Assembly (NCBI RefSeq): GCF_032362555.1
Contig: NC_083528.1
Span: 2,480,001 to 2,544,000, forward strand
Source of the DNA: Amyelois transitella
Lineage: Eukaryota; Arthropoda; Insecta; Lepidoptera; Pyralidae
DNA length: 64,000 nucleotides
Reading direction: 5' to 3'
The notes under the pieces were generated by a model. It worked only from the letters and a program-made list of their open reading frames with translations, did no database searches and was not told where the DNA came from. Position 1 is the stretch's first letter. The number at the start of each line of letters is the position of its first letter. A program made the position numbers and the translations under genes. Shown here one piece after another: positions 50,201-57,069 of the stretch.

Positions 50201-52253
50201 CTGCGGGAGACTGATAGTGAGAAAACATAGTATGCCAACTGCTTCTGTTCCAAAAGGTAACGGAAAGGTTAATAGAGACTAGGTCTTATAAGCGATGGGC
50301 AAGCAGCATGTAACTGTTTACGTCTCAATTCCATCATTAAACCATACAGCTGAATGTGGCTCTTCAGACTGTTCAAGTCTGTTGGGTCTGTCTACCCGTA
50401 AGGGGAAAAAGACGTCACTATAAGTATTTATGTGTTACGTCATTATATAATCTTTACTTTGTCAACATATTGTTATTTACCTACACTAAATCATTATGGT
50501 GCCTACTACTATTTAAGTTTTATAAAAATACCTTGAAAAAGCTTCCTGTTGTTCCCGGGTTTAGGTGGTTTGGGGGGTTTCTTGACATCGGGATCTGGTT
50601 CCGGTTTCGGGGTCACCTTCACCCCGCTCAGCTTGCCAATGAGGACTGTTGTGCCTGTGTTACAATTATGTCTTTAAAATTTGAACACATTTTAGAAAAA
50701 TAAATTGAAAAGAAAATATTAATGAATACCATAAACTCGTGCGCATTCAAATACTCGTGCCGTGTAGTTTCTGGCACCATTAGAAAAAAGAATAGGACCA
50801 TTCCATCTCTTTCCCATGAATGTCATAAAATACGACTAAGGGATAGGCTCATAAACTTGGGATTCTTCTTTAAGGCGATGGGCTAGCAACCTGTCACTAT
50901 TTGAATCTCAATTCTATCACTAAGCCAAACAGCTGAGCAGGGCCTATCAGGCTTTTCAAGACTGGTGGCTCTGTCTACCCCGCTAGGGATAGAGACATGA
51001 TCATATGTATGTATGTACTATAAACTCTATCCAATCAATCCCAATCAGAAAAAGTTTTTTTTTTTCATCTATTTCAGCAATTCAAACCCACCACCTATGT
51101 GACAAACAAGCACACTGCTGCTGAGCCACAGAGACCATCAATAAATATAAAGCTTACTTCCTGAGGTGATAGGCTTGGGAACTGTCACTGGTGAGGAAAT
51201 CATGGCTTTCTTCTGGATGGAGAAGGCCCTCAGTTTCTTCTTCGCATTCAACATTCCTGGACTGGACGGGCTCACCATTGGTGATGGTACAAAGGTCTTC
51301 ATCAGGGGATTTGGCTAAAAAGATAGTTTCAATATAGTGGATTTATAAGAATAAGTTTTTAAACTAAAGCTATTTAACAATCTCAATAATTAACTGGTAA
51401 GTGTTTTTAAATGTTTATCCAGTATTAACACTTGGAGCACTTGGAGTTTCACATTTGCACGACATGGTTTGGCAAAAAGTGAGTTTTGGGGTTGCTTGTG
51501 CATCGAGACTTAGGTAAGTTTCTTAAAGTGTCCTATAAGTTGTTTGTTCTGGTTAACAGTATATATATATGTTTGTTTGTAAACTCTTTATTGCACATAA
51601 AAATAAATATAACAAATTACAAAACAGTTATTGGATTTAGAAGAATATGTAATGGCGGACTTATCCCCAATAATAATTATATGTCTACATTGTAGTGATT
51701 GTTTAGTCTCTCTATGAGGTCTCCTCCTTTGTTCATGTGTTGTTAAGTTTAATTCAAAATATCATTCCTCATAAGGTATATCTTTAGAACACAAAATCAT
51801 ATTTGTAGCTCTTCATTGCACTTTTTCCAGAATTTCTACATCAATTTATATTAAATAATTAGATAATGCTTTTTTTAGCATGAGTGTCTATTATCCTATA
51901 CACCAGCATTTGTTTATATCTTGGTTGTCATTAAACATTCAATCAAATTACATTTTTTTGAAATTGCCATCACATAGCATGTCCTATATGAAATGAACGA
52001 CATAGGTAATATTTATATCATTTCCAGTATATCTTCATAATTCATAGGTTAGTACCTTTTGATGGAATAATGTTACATTTAGTTTTCTTCGATAATATGA
52101 TATAAACTAGACAATACTTGCGTTTAATAAAGTGTGATGATCCAAGAAGAACAAACTACTAACCTTTTTTGGAACTGGAATATCTGTAACTCCAGGAGGC
52201 AAGGGCTCTTCGGCGCCAGAGTCTACTGAATCTGTTCTGATGTCTTTATCCAT
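28827..52253 (-). CDS. Large lysine/serine/acid-rich protein of unknown function, 22 coding exons, 1502 aa
   Basis: I do not recognise the family. Coding exons, in transcript order: 52253-52164, 51314-51158, 50654-50532, 50169-50005, 47920-46699, 44415-44278, 43846-43652, 43184-42993, 42873-42768, 42454-42316, 42138-41963, 41168-40992, 39949-39818, 38472-38031, 37548-37439, 36793-36634, 35217-35121, 33550-33360, 32640-32577, 30772-30679, 29506-29236 and 28894-28827. All 21 junctions are GT/AG and in phase, summing to 4509 bases. The protein is largely disordered: basic KK/KE tracts, a Ser/Glu run, degenerate YQK repeats, and a Pro/Ala-rich C-terminus ending MINFH. Ordered-looking parts are a Cys/His block near residues 560-635 and C-terminal segments. 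Candidate PP1-docking motifs are VTW (about 1199) and KRVSF (about 1368). Basic clusters suggest a nuclear protein, perhaps in transcription or RNA processing; this is inference. Its introns are full of mobile elements. Confidence 0.88.
29236..29506 (-). CDS. Unknown gene, exon 21 (Pro/Ala-rich)
   Basis: Acceptor tttgcag| and donor TTTG|gtgaga. SRRYGCAWPCPASHPDHVPL is followed by about 45 residues of Pro/Ala, then LMADPMLQQQLAHHHQKF. The CxxxxC...H spacing could be a small metal site. The minus-strand frame is correct; the plus-strand Arg/Gly frames over the same bases are shadows. Confidence 0.85.
30679..30772 (-). CDS. Unknown gene, exon 20 (KRVSF motif)
   Basis: Acceptor tttccag| and donor AAG|gtgaga. 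Encodes KANATRAVKRVSFADGYTPG. KRVSF fits the RVxF PP1-docking consensus. Confidence 0.85.
30898..31602. mobile_element. Non-LTR retrotransposon copy with inverted 5' part
   Basis: From 30898 to about 31368 the sequence is the RT C-terminal region in minus orientation. From about 31369 to 31602 it switches to plus orientation and gives the element's 3' end with a (TATG)n tail. The two parts meet at the same element position. An 11-bp direct repeat ATAAATTAAAT flanks it at 30887-30897 and 31603-31613. It is nearly identical to the corresponding parts of 44913-46642. Confidence 0.9.
31614..31796 (-). mobile_element. SINE-like element copy (TATG-tailed family), truncated
   Basis: About 180 bp of the common family in reverse orientation, ending GACGTGACCATATGTATGTATA. 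It is followed by ATAAATTAAA at 31794-31803, the same target word that flanks the neighbouring retrotransposon. Confidence 0.8.
31833..31922 (-). mobile_element. SINE-like element fragment (TATG-tailed family)
   Basis: The 3' third of the family (GCTGAACGTGGCC...GCAAGGGATATAGATG) with a TATGTATGTA tail. Confidence 0.75.
32171..32288. mobile_element. Hairpin (MITE-like) element, copy 1
   Basis: Imperfect inverted repeat with ends GACGCCGTTTTTATCG and CGATAAATACGGCGTC, and inner arms CTATTGCTGTC and CAGCGATAG. It shares sequence with the copies at 32697 and 62738. Confidence 0.8.
32450..32545 (+). mobile_element. 3' end of another retroelement family (ATAAGTCCGCC)
   Basis: GCGATAAGTCCGCCTTTGTACC through GTGCAATAAAGAG. 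Related tails occur at 44066-44155 (+) and 51563-51675 (-), which supports a dispersed family. Confidence 0.6.
32577..32640 (-). CDS. Unknown gene, exon 19
   Basis: Short exon, acceptor ttttag| and donor TCAG|gttggt. Encodes DVAKDANEDDREAPEKGILV, joining in phase to the RVSF exon. Confidence 0.8.
32697..32838. mobile_element. Hairpin (MITE-like) element, copy 2
   Basis: Arms start GCCTGTAGC...GCGCGCGACGCCGTTTTT and end CGATAAAAACGGTGTCGCGC...GCTACGGGC. It lies in the same intron as copy 1 of the family's flank. Confidence 0.8.
33360..33550 (-). CDS. Unknown gene, exon 18
   Basis: Acceptor cgtacag| and donor ACAG|gtgaat. DEAYMDMYGAADRLQYGD is followed by an Ala/Pro-rich linker and LDDRIDLALKNT. 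Very GC-rich. Confidence 0.84.
33785..33987 (+). mobile_element. SINE-like element copy (TATG family), diverged
   Basis: Contains the landmarks CCCTTGCGGGATAGACAG, GCCACGTTCAGC, GCTAGCCCATCGCC and TTTACGACATCCATGG with several indels. Confidence 0.75.
34034..34300 (+). mobile_element. Dispersed repeat family 2 (AGAAGAAGCGGCGG)
   Basis: Shares TGACGTCACATCACTTAAAT, GCTTCCAAAGCG and GTGTAGAAGAAGCGGCGG with copies at 7080-7225 (+), 35814-36040 (+), 30236-30478 (-) and, more diverged, 49505-49700 (-). Confidence 0.75.
34489..34743 (+). mobile_element. SINE-like element copy (TATG family), near full length
   Basis: From ACATACATACATATGGTCACG to GGAAACCACACGGCAC, about 255 bp, with all internal landmarks. 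Confidence 0.82.
34815..35028 (-). mobile_element. tRNA-derived SINE
   Basis: On the minus strand the head reads GCCTCTGTGGCGTAGCGGTA (box A) and GGTTCGAATCCCGG (box B), then a non-tRNA body with an AT-rich tail. The box spacing is tRNA-like but the body runs on past the acceptor position, so this is a SINE and not a tRNA gene. A decayed relative lies at 51020-51140. Confidence 0.75.
35121..35217 (-). CDS. Unknown gene, exon 17
   Basis: Acceptor tccacag| and donor ATGAG|gttcgt. Encodes GLKPGEVNIVLTRGEPVYRI, an ordered-looking segment. Confidence 0.85.
35495..35730 (+). mobile_element. tRNA-like SINE, second family
   Basis: GTCGGTGGTCGAGTTGGTAA (box-A-like) and GGTTCAAATCGC (box-B-like) in plus orientation, followed by a long non-tRNA body. 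The related GGATTCAAATCC at 61955 may be a diverged copy. Confidence 0.55.
36052..36196 (-). mobile_element. SINE-like element fragment (TATG family)
   Basis: Reverse-oriented 145-bp 3' part ending GATATAGACGTGACGTGACG and TATGTATGTAA. Confidence 0.78.
36420..36617 (+). mobile_element. Dispersed repeat family 3 (GAGGCCGCCCGCGACTTCG)
   Basis: Starts AGAGGCCGCCCGCGACTTCG and ends TTTATAATAGTAGTAGGAT, about 198 bp. It is flanked by TTATATTAT on both sides. Other copies: 29540-29712 (with an internal deletion), 60295-60405, and longer diverged forms at 38523-39178 and 40650-40913. Confidence 0.78.
36634..36793 (-). CDS. Unknown gene, exon 16 (VTW motif)
   Basis: Acceptor caaccag| and donor TGGG|gtgagt. 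Encodes MDFTQDVTWSDSHRIETVV, then GGRRGEIKCDWRAG and an Arg/Asp/Pro-rich KLRPSRWG end. VTW is a variant of the RVxF PP1-docking motif, as in TVTW of PNUTS. Confidence 0.86.
37013..37274 (+). mobile_element. SINE-like element copy (TATG family), full length
   Basis: About 260 bp from the ATACATACATACATATG head to GGGAACCACACGGCAC. Confidence 0.82.
37439..37548 (-). CDS. Unknown gene, exon 15
   Basis: Acceptor tatccag| and donor CAG|gttagt. Continues the YQK motif (HEYQKHEDYSPANYEVYEQL). Confidence 0.86.
37676..37854 (+). mobile_element. SINE-like element copy (TATG family), internally deleted
   Basis: Keeps GGGTAGACAGAGCC, GGCCACGTTCAGCTG, TACGACATCC and GGGAACCACACGGCAC but lacks the middle part. 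Confidence 0.75.
37895..38045. repeat. 49-bp tandem repeat across a splice donor
   Basis: Units at 37922-37970 and 37971-38019, with a third starting at 38020 that overlaps the end of exon 14. A decayed piece lies further down. On the minus strand two of the units keep AAAAAAGGTGAAC or AAAAAGGTGAAC, so there are at least two near-identical candidate donors 49 bp apart. Use of the second would add TAA in frame. Confidence 0.85.
38031..38472 (-). CDS. Unknown gene, exon 14 (YQK repeats)
   Basis: Acceptor atttcag| and donor AAAAAG|gtgaac. After a Pro/Glu stretch the exon contains about eight degenerate repeats of 9-12 residues built on [GE]Y[QE]K[DG], such as SHGYQKDEMD, SREYQKDD, ISNQYQKGG and TRDYQKE. 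The donor lies inside the last repeat, and 49-bp copies of that region run on into the intron. Confidence 0.87.
39385..39614 (+). mobile_element. SINE-like element copy (TATG family)
   Basis: Head GACATACATATAGTCACGTC to GGGAATCACACGGCAC with scattered substitutions. Confidence 0.78.
39818..39949 (-). CDS. Unknown gene, exon 13
   Basis: Acceptor tttcag| and donor AAG|gtaagt. Encodes NDFVGNNIHIKQERQE and VVTPEVQTPVKEPDVV. IKQE is a second sumoylation-like site. Confidence 0.85.
40020..40247 (-). mobile_element. SINE-like element copy (TATG family)
   Basis: Reverse orientation from TTCCCGGCACC to GGGATACAGACGTG and TATGTATGTA. Confidence 0.78.
40992..41168 (-). CDS. Unknown gene, exon 12
   Basis: Acceptor ttatcag| and donor CAG|gtaata, phase 0 at both ends. 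Encodes STQSEELFDVNILKNIKTE. IKTE fits a sumoylation consensus (hydrophobic-K-x-E). Confidence 0.86.
41203..41245. repeat. (TA)n microsatellite
   Basis: Two pure TA runs separated by TTAACTG, in an intron of the unnamed gene. Confidence 0.9.
41372..41785. repeat. Tandem duplication, unit about 200-210 bp
   Basis: TTGCCACGATCCCTGCTTA at 41411 recurs at 41622, and GCATCACACATTT recurs at about 198-bp offset. The unit includes part of the retroelement 3' tail (41325-41450, minus orientation), so a retroelement fragment was duplicated with its flank. Confidence 0.8.
41963..42138 (-). CDS. Unknown gene, exon 11
   Basis: Acceptor tcgacag| and donor AAG|gtatgt. Lysine-rich, with a run of eight serines followed by ESSSESSSDE and another KKK tract. 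Confidence 0.85.
42316..42454 (-). CDS. Unknown gene, exon 10
   Basis: Acceptor gttttag| and donor AAAG|gttggt. Highly basic (KEAKRRRLSKKYLRKLKEK), then an acidic DAESDDE end. Confidence 0.85.
42768..42873 (-). CDS. Unknown gene, exon 9
   Basis: Acceptor gttgcag| and donor AAG|gtaatt. KDKERRKRKLSV and DDERKRRKIGKKK form strong basic clusters of the nuclear-localisation type. Confidence 0.85.
42993..43184 (-). CDS. Unknown gene, exon 8
   Basis: Acceptor cttctag| and donor AAAG|gtagtt. Starts FMEAVWPEVSDSKPDTPPDT and continues with alternating basic (RKKKKEDD) and acidic segments. Confidence 0.86.
43343..43569. mobile_element. Two SINE-like copies joined head to head
   Basis: Bases 43343-43471 are a reverse-oriented copy (CCGTGTGGTTCCCGGCACC...). 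They abut a forward-oriented partial copy, 43472-43569 (...GGGAACCACACGGCAC). The outer about 95 bp of each side form an inverted repeat. Confidence 0.8.
43652..43846 (-). CDS. Unknown gene, exon 7
   Basis: Acceptor ctccgtag| and donor AAAG|gtgagg. Continues the Cys block (VEGPCPASQQWYPRQSSSL) and then becomes polar and charged. Confidence 0.86.
44278..44415 (-). CDS. Unknown gene, exon 6 (Cys-rich block)
   Basis: Acceptor gttccag| and donor CCA|gtgagt. Encodes KLWFAENPRRCSCVKDR and ETCKMALVDRVYGCD. With the end of exon 5 (ICQP, HDKNKCY) it forms a compact Cys/His-containing block that may bind zinc; no family is recognised. Confidence 0.88.
44913..46642 (-). mobile_element. 5'-truncated non-LTR retrotransposon with reverse-transcriptase ORF
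   Basis: Inserted antisense to no exon, in the intron between exons 5 and 6 of the unnamed gene and in the same transcriptional direction. A (CATA)n tail lies at its 3' end (about 44911-44925). A 14-bp direct repeat AAAAAGACTTCATA flanks it at 44899-44912 and 46643-46656. It is only about 1.7 kb long, so the endonuclease part is missing. The body is almost identical to the copy at 30898-31602. Confidence 0.9.
44928..46642 (-). pseudogene. Reverse transcriptase of a non-LTR element, frame-broken
   Basis: The main open frame (44928-46427) has RT landmarks in order: KNYRGISLLSVVGKLYAKVL, AEFRKGMGCTDQVF, VDLEKAYDRVER, KGVRQGCVASPWLFNLFMD, LLYADDQVILAS (the catalytic YADD), then a thumb region with WFGHVERM and a basic C-terminus. 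The upstream RT start (46402-46642) is in another frame and runs to a stop, so one indel near 46402-46427 separates them. The N-terminal endonuclease is absent by truncation. Not expected to be autonomous. Confidence 0.88.
46699..47920 (-). CDS. Unknown gene, exon 5 (large, 407 codons)
   Basis: Acceptor atttcag| and donor TATAA|gtaagt. The exon starts DPAKVDELIREAKQAKAEGK and continues into a Lys/Asp/Arg-rich region, an acidic middle, and SGYKS repeats near the end. It finishes with an ordered-looking LETWSFILKICQPLLFRHD block that continues into the next exon, which lies beyond an intron containing a retrotransposon. Confidence 0.9.
48888..48975 (-). mobile_element. SINE-like element fragment (TATG family)
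   Basis: Reverse fragment with GCTGAACATGGTCTTTCAGT and GACTGTTGGCTC. Confidence 0.65.
49123..49340 (+). other. GC-rich patch followed by an A-rich tail
   Basis: A 62-codon open frame with GGTCGTCGACCGGCGGTCGC-type composition stands out from AT-rich intron DNA and ends near ATTAAATAAAAAAAAAAAAC. It could be a retroposed fragment. I do not recognise the peptide. Confidence 0.3.
50005..50169 (-). CDS. Unknown gene, exon 4
   Basis: Acceptor atttcag| and donor TTAG|gtaagt. Contains a predicted amphipathic/coiled segment (EIQKKKVAEIEDMKRKMELV) followed by ELGIPLGLICPT. Confidence 0.85.
50532..50654 (-). CDS. Unknown gene, exon 3
   Basis: Acceptor taacacag| and donor CAAG|gtattt. Encodes TTVLIGKLSGVKVTPKPEPD and a KPPKPPKPG stretch. 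Confidence 0.82.
50757..51019 (-). mobile_element. SINE-like element copy (TATG family), near full length
   Basis: From GCCGTGTAGTTTCTGGCACC to GATCATATGTATGTATGTA in reverse orientation. A shorter decayed copy lies at 50277-50432 (-). Confidence 0.78.
51158..51314 (-). CDS. Unknown gene, exon 2
   Basis: Acceptor tttttag| and donor GGAA|gtaagc. Encodes a Pro/Ser/Lys-rich segment (PSPMVSPSSPGMLNAKKKL), probably disordered. Confidence 0.82.
51563..51675 (-). mobile_element. 3' end of the ATAAGTCCGCC retroelement family
   Basis: Reverse of the tail seen at 32450 and 44066: TTTGTAAACTCTTTATTGCA through GGCGGACTTATCCC. Confidence 0.6.
52164..52253 (-). CDS. Unknown nuclear-type gene, first coding exon
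   Basis: ATG at 52253 opens MDKDIRTDSVDSGAEEPLPP and continues to a phase-0 donor AAG|gttagt. No upstream in-frame start was needed, and the 5'UTR exon structure is not resolved. Confidence 0.8.
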
Positions 52254-52945
52254 CTTGTAATTGTAATCCCTTTCTCGGTTTACTACTAAGTAAGAAAAAT
52301 TTCAATGAATGGTTTTCATTCTGCACGGACACATTGCTCACTTACGATCTAATTAGCTTTATTCTTATTTTATAAATATTCCTAATATTTGTTAATTATT
52401 AAGGCAAGCAAGCTTGTTTGCATTGAGCAAGCAAATTGCTTTGTTTGACATACCTAGTGACAATAAAGACATTGACATTCGTTATTTTATGGTGTTGACA
52501 ATGTTAAGCGTTTGAAGTTGACATTCACGAACAAATGTTTAGTGAAAGTTATTGATATGGGCTCAGACATACACACAAATAATCACGTCCACATACCTTG
52601 TGGGGTAGACAGAGCCAAAAGTTTGGAAAAGACAGACTCAGAACACTAGCTCACCAATCAAATCAATACGAGCATAACTTTTGACTTACACACCAAACCT
52701 TCAAGACCTAACTTAGGTTAACTTTCCCCATTCCTTAGTAAAGTTCCAGTTAGATTACTTCTCCTTCCGACTTACGTCTTCTAAACTTATCTACCTTATT
52801 CGGCGAATAGCGTTCGGCAAATACCTGAGACCCACGCTAAAATCCAAAGATTGATAAGGTTAGGATGAATAAAAGAGGAGGAAATCGTAAAGTTTTAAAT
52901 TAGAAAAAAAAATAAAAATAAAACACAGAAATTTATACTTAAATT
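52254..52945. other. Spacer between the unnamed gene and the left hsp70
   Basis: Probable promoter region of the unnamed gene, AT-rich, with a SINE-family fragment at 52568-52645. No clear TATA box or initiator was identified for the gene. Confidence 0.5.
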
Positions 52946-52949
52946 ATAT

Positions 52950-52955
52950 TTTATT
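52950..52955 (-). terminator. Poly(A) signal of the left hsp70
   Basis: TTTATT on the plus strand (AATAAA on the minus) about 135 bp after the stop codon. Confidence 0.6.
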
Positions 52956-53089
52956 AAACAAATGATCACCCTATTGACAAACACATGATAAAATCAGACT
53001 TTTTCAAAATATTTACATAAGCAACAAGACTAGACTACTTAAAAGGAACATTGAATAAGTATCTAAGTACTTTACAAATGTTGTATTAT

Positions 53090-55123
53090 TTAATCAACTT
53101 CTTCAACAGTTGGGCCACCGTAATGTCCTCCTTGGTTTTGGTACTGTTGGTACCCTGGCATCCCTCCGGGCATTCCTCCGGGCATTCCTCCCGGCATCCC
53201 TCCGGGCATTCCTCCCGGCATCCCTCCTGGCATACCGCCCGGCATTCCCCCGGGCATGCCGCCCGGCATTCCTCCCGGCATTCCGGCGCCCGCGCCGCCG
53301 CCGTGCATCTTAGTCATGATAGGCGAGCAGACCCGCTGCAGCTCCTTCAGCCGGTGCTCGTACTCGTCCTGGTCGGCGAGGGAGTTGTTGTCGAGCCACC
53401 GCAGCGCCTCGTCACAGGCGTCGCGCGCCGAACGCTTGTCGTCCTCGCTCAGGCGCTCCCCGGCCTCGTCCAGGGCCTGCTTCACGCTGAACACGTACGA
53501 CTCCAACTGGTTGCGAGCCGCTACGCGCCGTCTCTGTTTCTCATCCTCGTCCTTGTACCGCTCGGCGTCCGCCAACATGCGGTCGATCTCCGCCTGCGAC
53601 AGCCGCCCGCGGTCGTTCTTGATCACGATGTTCTTGCTGCGGCCGGTGCTGTTCTCCTTAGCAGACACGTTGAGGATGCCGTTCGCGTCCATGTCGAAGG
53701 TCACGTCGATCTTGGGCACGCCGCGCGGCGCCGGCGGGATGCCGGTCAGGTCGAACGTGCCCAGCAGGTTGTTGTCTTTGGTCATGGCGCGCTCGCCCTC
53801 GTACACCTGGATGGTGACGGCGGGCTGGTTGTCAGAGTACGTGGTAAATGTCTGCGATTGCTTGCACGGGATTTTGGAGTTGCGTTCGATGATCTTGGTC
53901 ATGACGCCGCCGGCCGTTTCGATGCCGAGCGACAGAGGCGCCACGTCTACGAGCAGAACATCCTGGATGCGGGTGTCGGTGGAGCCACTCAGGATGGCGG
54001 CCTGCACCGCCGCGCCGTACGCCACCGCCTCGTCCGGGTTTATGGACAGGTTCAGCTTTTTGCCGCAGAACAGGCCCTGCAGCAGGCTCTGAATCTTGGG
54101 GATGCGCGTGGAGCCGCCCACGAGAACCACGTCATGGATTTGGCTCTTGTCCAACTTGGCGTCGCGGAGTGCCTTCTCCACGGGTTCGAGCGTACCGCGG
54201 AACAAGTCTGAGCACAGCTCCTCGAAGCGGGCGCGAGACACTCTAGTGTAGAAGTCGATACCTTCGTACAGAGCGTCGATCTCTATTGTGGCCTCGGTGC
54301 TTGAGGACAGCGTGCGCTTGGCGCGCTCGGCGGCGGTGCGCAAGCGCCGCAGCGCGCGCGGGTTCATCCTCAAGTCCTTCTTGTACTTTCGCTGGAATTC
54401 GTCTGCGAGGTGGTTCACCAGTCGGTTGTCGAAGTCTTCGCCGCCGAGATGCGTGTCGCCGGCGGTCGCCTTCACCTCGAACAGCGATCCCTCGTCGATC
54501 GTCAGGATGGACACGTCGAAGGTGCCGCCGCCGAGGTCGAATATGAGCACATTTCGCTCGCCTTTGAGGTTCTTATCGAGGCCGTAAGCAAGCGCGGCCG
54601 CCGTTGGTTCGTTGATAATGCGTAGCACGTTCAGGCCGGCAATAGCCCCGGCATCTTTAGTGGCCTGGCGCTGAGAGTCGTTGAAGTAAGCCGGCACTGT
54701 GATCACGGCGTCGCGCACTGACGTTCCTAAGTACGCTTCCGCAGTCTCCTTCATCTTGGTGAGAACCATGCTGCTGATTTCCTCCGGTGCGAATCTTTTC
54801 GGCTCACCCTTGAACTCCACTTGGATCTTTGGTTTTCCGCAGTCGTTGATCACCTTGAAGGGCCAGTGTTTCATGTCCTGCTGGATCTTGGGGTCGTCGA
54901 ATTTACGGCCGATGAGCCGCTTCGCGTCGAACACCGTATTGCTGGGGTTCAAGGCTACCTGGTTCTTCGCTGCATCCCCGATCAGTCGTTCCGTGTCTGT
55001 GAAAGCAACGTAGGACGGCGTGGTGCGGTTTCCCTGGTCGTTGGCGATGATTTCCACGTTGCCATGTTGCCAAACACCGACGCACGAGTATGTCGTTCCC
55101 AAATCAATTCCGATAGCTGGCAT
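53090..55123 (-). CDS. Hsp70: Cytosolic heat-shock protein 70, left copy of an inverted pair
   Basis: Intronless, 677 residues. ATP-dependent chaperone with the three Hsp70 signatures (GIDLGTTYS near residue 4, [12 protein letters not shown] near 195, [14 protein letters not shown] near 330) and the terminal EEVD of cytosolic members. The start chosen is MPAIGIDLG at 55123; the frame is open further upstream but only over the 5'UTR. The C-terminal tail has 11 GMPG repeats, which makes it longer than the usual 640-655 residues. The protein differs from the right copy only at residues 244 (Q), 532 (R), 584 (D) and 667 (H). An upstream HSE and the lack of introns indicate heat induction. The third codon positions are very GC-rich, unlike neighbouring AT-rich DNA. 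Confidence 0.97.
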   Translation of the reverse strand: MPAIGIDLGTTYSCVGVWQHGNVEIIANDQGNRTTPSYVAFTDTERLIGDAAKNQVALNPSNTVFDAKRLIGRKFDDPKIQQDMKHWPFKVINDCGKPKIQVEFKGEPKRFAPEEISSMVLTKMKETAEAYLGTSVRDAVITVPAYFNDSQRQATKDAGAIAGLNVLRIINEPTAAALAYGLDKNLKGERNVLIFDLGGGTFDVSILTIDEGSLFEVKATAGDTHLGGEDFDNRLVNHLADEFQRKYKKDLRMNPRALRRLRTAAERAKRTLSSSTEATIEIDALYEGIDFYTRVSRARFEELCSDLFRGTLEPVEKALRDAKLDKSQIHDVVLVGGSTRIPKIQSLLQGLFCGKKLNLSINPDEAVAYGAAVQAAILSGSTDTRIQDVLLVDVAPLSLGIETAGGVMTKIIERNSKIPCKQSQTFTTYSDNQPAVTIQVYEGERAMTKDNNLLGTFDLTGIPPAPRGVPKIDVTFDMDANGILNVSAKENSTGRSKNIVIKNDRGRLSQAEIDRMLADAERYKDEDEKQRRRVAARNQLESYVFSVKQALDEAGERLSEDDKRSARDACDEALRWLDNNSLADQDEYEHRLKELQRVCSPIMTKMHGGGAGAGMPGGMPGGMPGGMPGGMPGGMPGGMPGGMPGGMPGGMPGGMPGYQQYQNQGGHYGGPTVEEVD

Positions 55124-55264
55124 TTTATTATTACTTATTTTTTTCCAGAAACTCACAACTTCGTAAAATTATTATACAGTGTATTTGTAGTTTGTAGGTA
55201 AACGTGTTATTTTCACCCACTAATCTCCTTCTCTTCGTCTATTCGCTTTGAATTTCAAAATATG

Positions 55265-55335
55265 ACTGAATTCGCGGGCGCCCTACGTCATTTATATACC
55301 TCGCGCTTGCAGCCAATCAGAGCCAAGAATTTTCT
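55265..55335 (-). promoter_or_regulatory. Heat-shock promoter of the left hsp70
   Basis: Read on the minus strand: HSE AGAAAATTCT (55335-55326), CCAAT box as ATTGG (55317-55313), TATATAAA (55298-55291) and a TCAGT initiator (55269-55265). Spacing matches the right copy, with the initiator about 30 bp after TATA. Confidence 0.88.
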
Positions 55336-55787
55336 CCCGCGTTCTCGACGTCACACCGAGTCGGTTCTGCTATTCGCTAGAATTCTCTGGAACTAACAAG
55401 AATGGCTACAAATTGTAGCATTCGAGAAGGATGGTGATATAGGAAAGAAACTGAGGTAAGAAAGAGATCGCGTATTCAATTCAATATTTGGTGTTTCTAT
55501 CATTAGAGTACTTAAAAGTTACACAATTTTGTACTAAAATTAAAGTACTTAAACTATTTAAAAGAAGAAACCCAAATTTATTTACCATTCCCTTGACTTA
55601 CTTTTACAATTTTCATGTCTGCACGGAAAGACAAGTACTTTGTACACATTGGGTTTGATCATGGCTACTAACCAAACTAGTTTGGAAACGAATTATACAA
55701 ACTGTAACCATTATTTAAAAAAAAACCGCAGATTAAATTTTTGCTGGGAATAAGTATTTGAACATGAAGAAGCAAAACTATTCTTTT

Positions 55788-56039
55788 CTACATTCATACA
55801 TACATATGGTCACGTCTATATCCCTTGCGGGGTAGACAGAGCCAAAAGTCTTGAAAAGACTGAATGGCCACGTTCAGCTATTTGGCTTAATGATAGAATT
55901 GAGATTCAAATAGTGACAGGTTGCTAGCCCATCGCCTAAAAAAGAATCCCAAGTTTGTAAGCCTATTCCTTAGTCGCCTTTTACGACATCCATGGGAAAG
56001 AGATGGAGTGGTCCTATAATTTTTTGTATTGGTGCCGGG
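55788..56039 (+). mobile_element. SINE-like element (TATG family) with target duplication
   Basis: About 252 bp from CTACATTCATACATACATAT to GGTGCCGGG, flanked by AACTATTCTTTT at 55776-55787 and 56040-56051. Here the element ends inside the CCGGGAACCACACGGCAC motif. Confidence 0.87.
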
Positions 56040-57002
56040 AACTATTCTTTTTAACAAAAAAGCTACACTAACTGTATTTTTTTCATTGCAGTGAAACATT
56101 TTGTTATCTTGTTTTTATGACTGGCGCCAAATACAATATGCCAGGTAAGGGTCACTACAAACAGTACTTTTAATTTTTTTTGTAAAAACATTATGCTTTT
56201 TAACATTTATTTATTTACAGATTTATGAAGAAACAAGTGGAAGAAGAAGGGGGGGGGGGGAATGCCCTTTTTGTTAATAAATGTGTTGTTTATAATAATT
56301 TAAATGTTTTATGTTAATAAAATATATTTCTTACGGTTTATTTTTCCCATCCTTATAAGTAGGAGTTTTGCGTATCTTTGAAATCTTCAATCTAAAATTA
56401 AGTTGTATTTTTTGTATGTCACTGATATATTGTTTAATAAAAACAGTGGAAGAAATAGTTTTATAGAATAGAAGGAGTAGTTTACTAACCGGAAAAATCC
56501 AAACTACATTTGTACAGAATATCAATACTTTAGTTAAGTATTAGTTTCGTTATTTTAAAAATAAATTTTACATATGTGTAGAACTTATGAATATAAAAAA
56601 GCATGCCTTGGAGAAATTACCATACAATATCGTCGAGCATTCATCTTTTAATCAAAATAACATTTGTGTGAATTTATAGACATACTTAAGTACCTATGCT
56701 CTGATGTATTGTCTAGTTATTCTTATCTAAAGAAGTGCCAAATTCTTTCAAGATTTATCTTTGCCGTTTGGTTGCCGGCACTTCAGAATAATAGGGCCAC
56801 TACATATTTTTCCCATGGATATCGTTAAAGGCGACTACAGCAAAAGCTTATAAACTTGGTATTCTTCTAGTAGGCGATGGGCTCAAGGAAATCGGGCGGA
56901 GCGGAGCATTCGTAATTATTTTTCAGGGGGAGCCTAGCCTTAAAATCTAAATCCCAATCTTTTAATTAAATACATCGACGCCTTTTAATTTCTTCTCATG
57001 AA

Positions 57003-57069
57003 AAATTGTTAACCACAGTTATGGTATAGGTACCAGAAACCTATACCAAAAGCTGTGGTTAACGATTTT
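57003..57069. repeat. Hairpin in the hsp70 spacer
   Basis: Arms of about 29 bp (GTTAACCACAGTTATGGTAT and its near-complement ATACCAAAAGCTGTGGTTAA) around an 8-10 base loop. Confidence 0.85.

Larger units (their letters stand above)
53090..55402 (-). repeat. Left arm of the hsp70 inverted repeat
   Basis: Near-identical in reverse to 57528-59841. Similarity starts sharply at the stop codon and extends through the coding region, 5'UTR and promoter to about 55402. Confidence 0.92.

Noticed and set aside
28132-52253. Reading the minus-strand locus as two or more separate genes
   Set aside because: All 21 exon joins keep phase with GT/AG sites and no internal stop plus new start is needed, so one gene is the simpler model.
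53051-54211. 386-codon open frame antisense to the left hsp70 (and similar 278-282-codon frames antisense to both copies)
   Set aside because: They arise from the GC-rich third positions of hsp70. The peptides are Arg/Ala/Val/His-biased with no domain, and they mirror each other in the two copies.
55124-55156. N-terminal extension of the left Hsp70 beyond MPAIGIDLG
   Set aside because: The frame is merely open into the 5'UTR. The right copy and all Hsp70 families start at the chosen Met.
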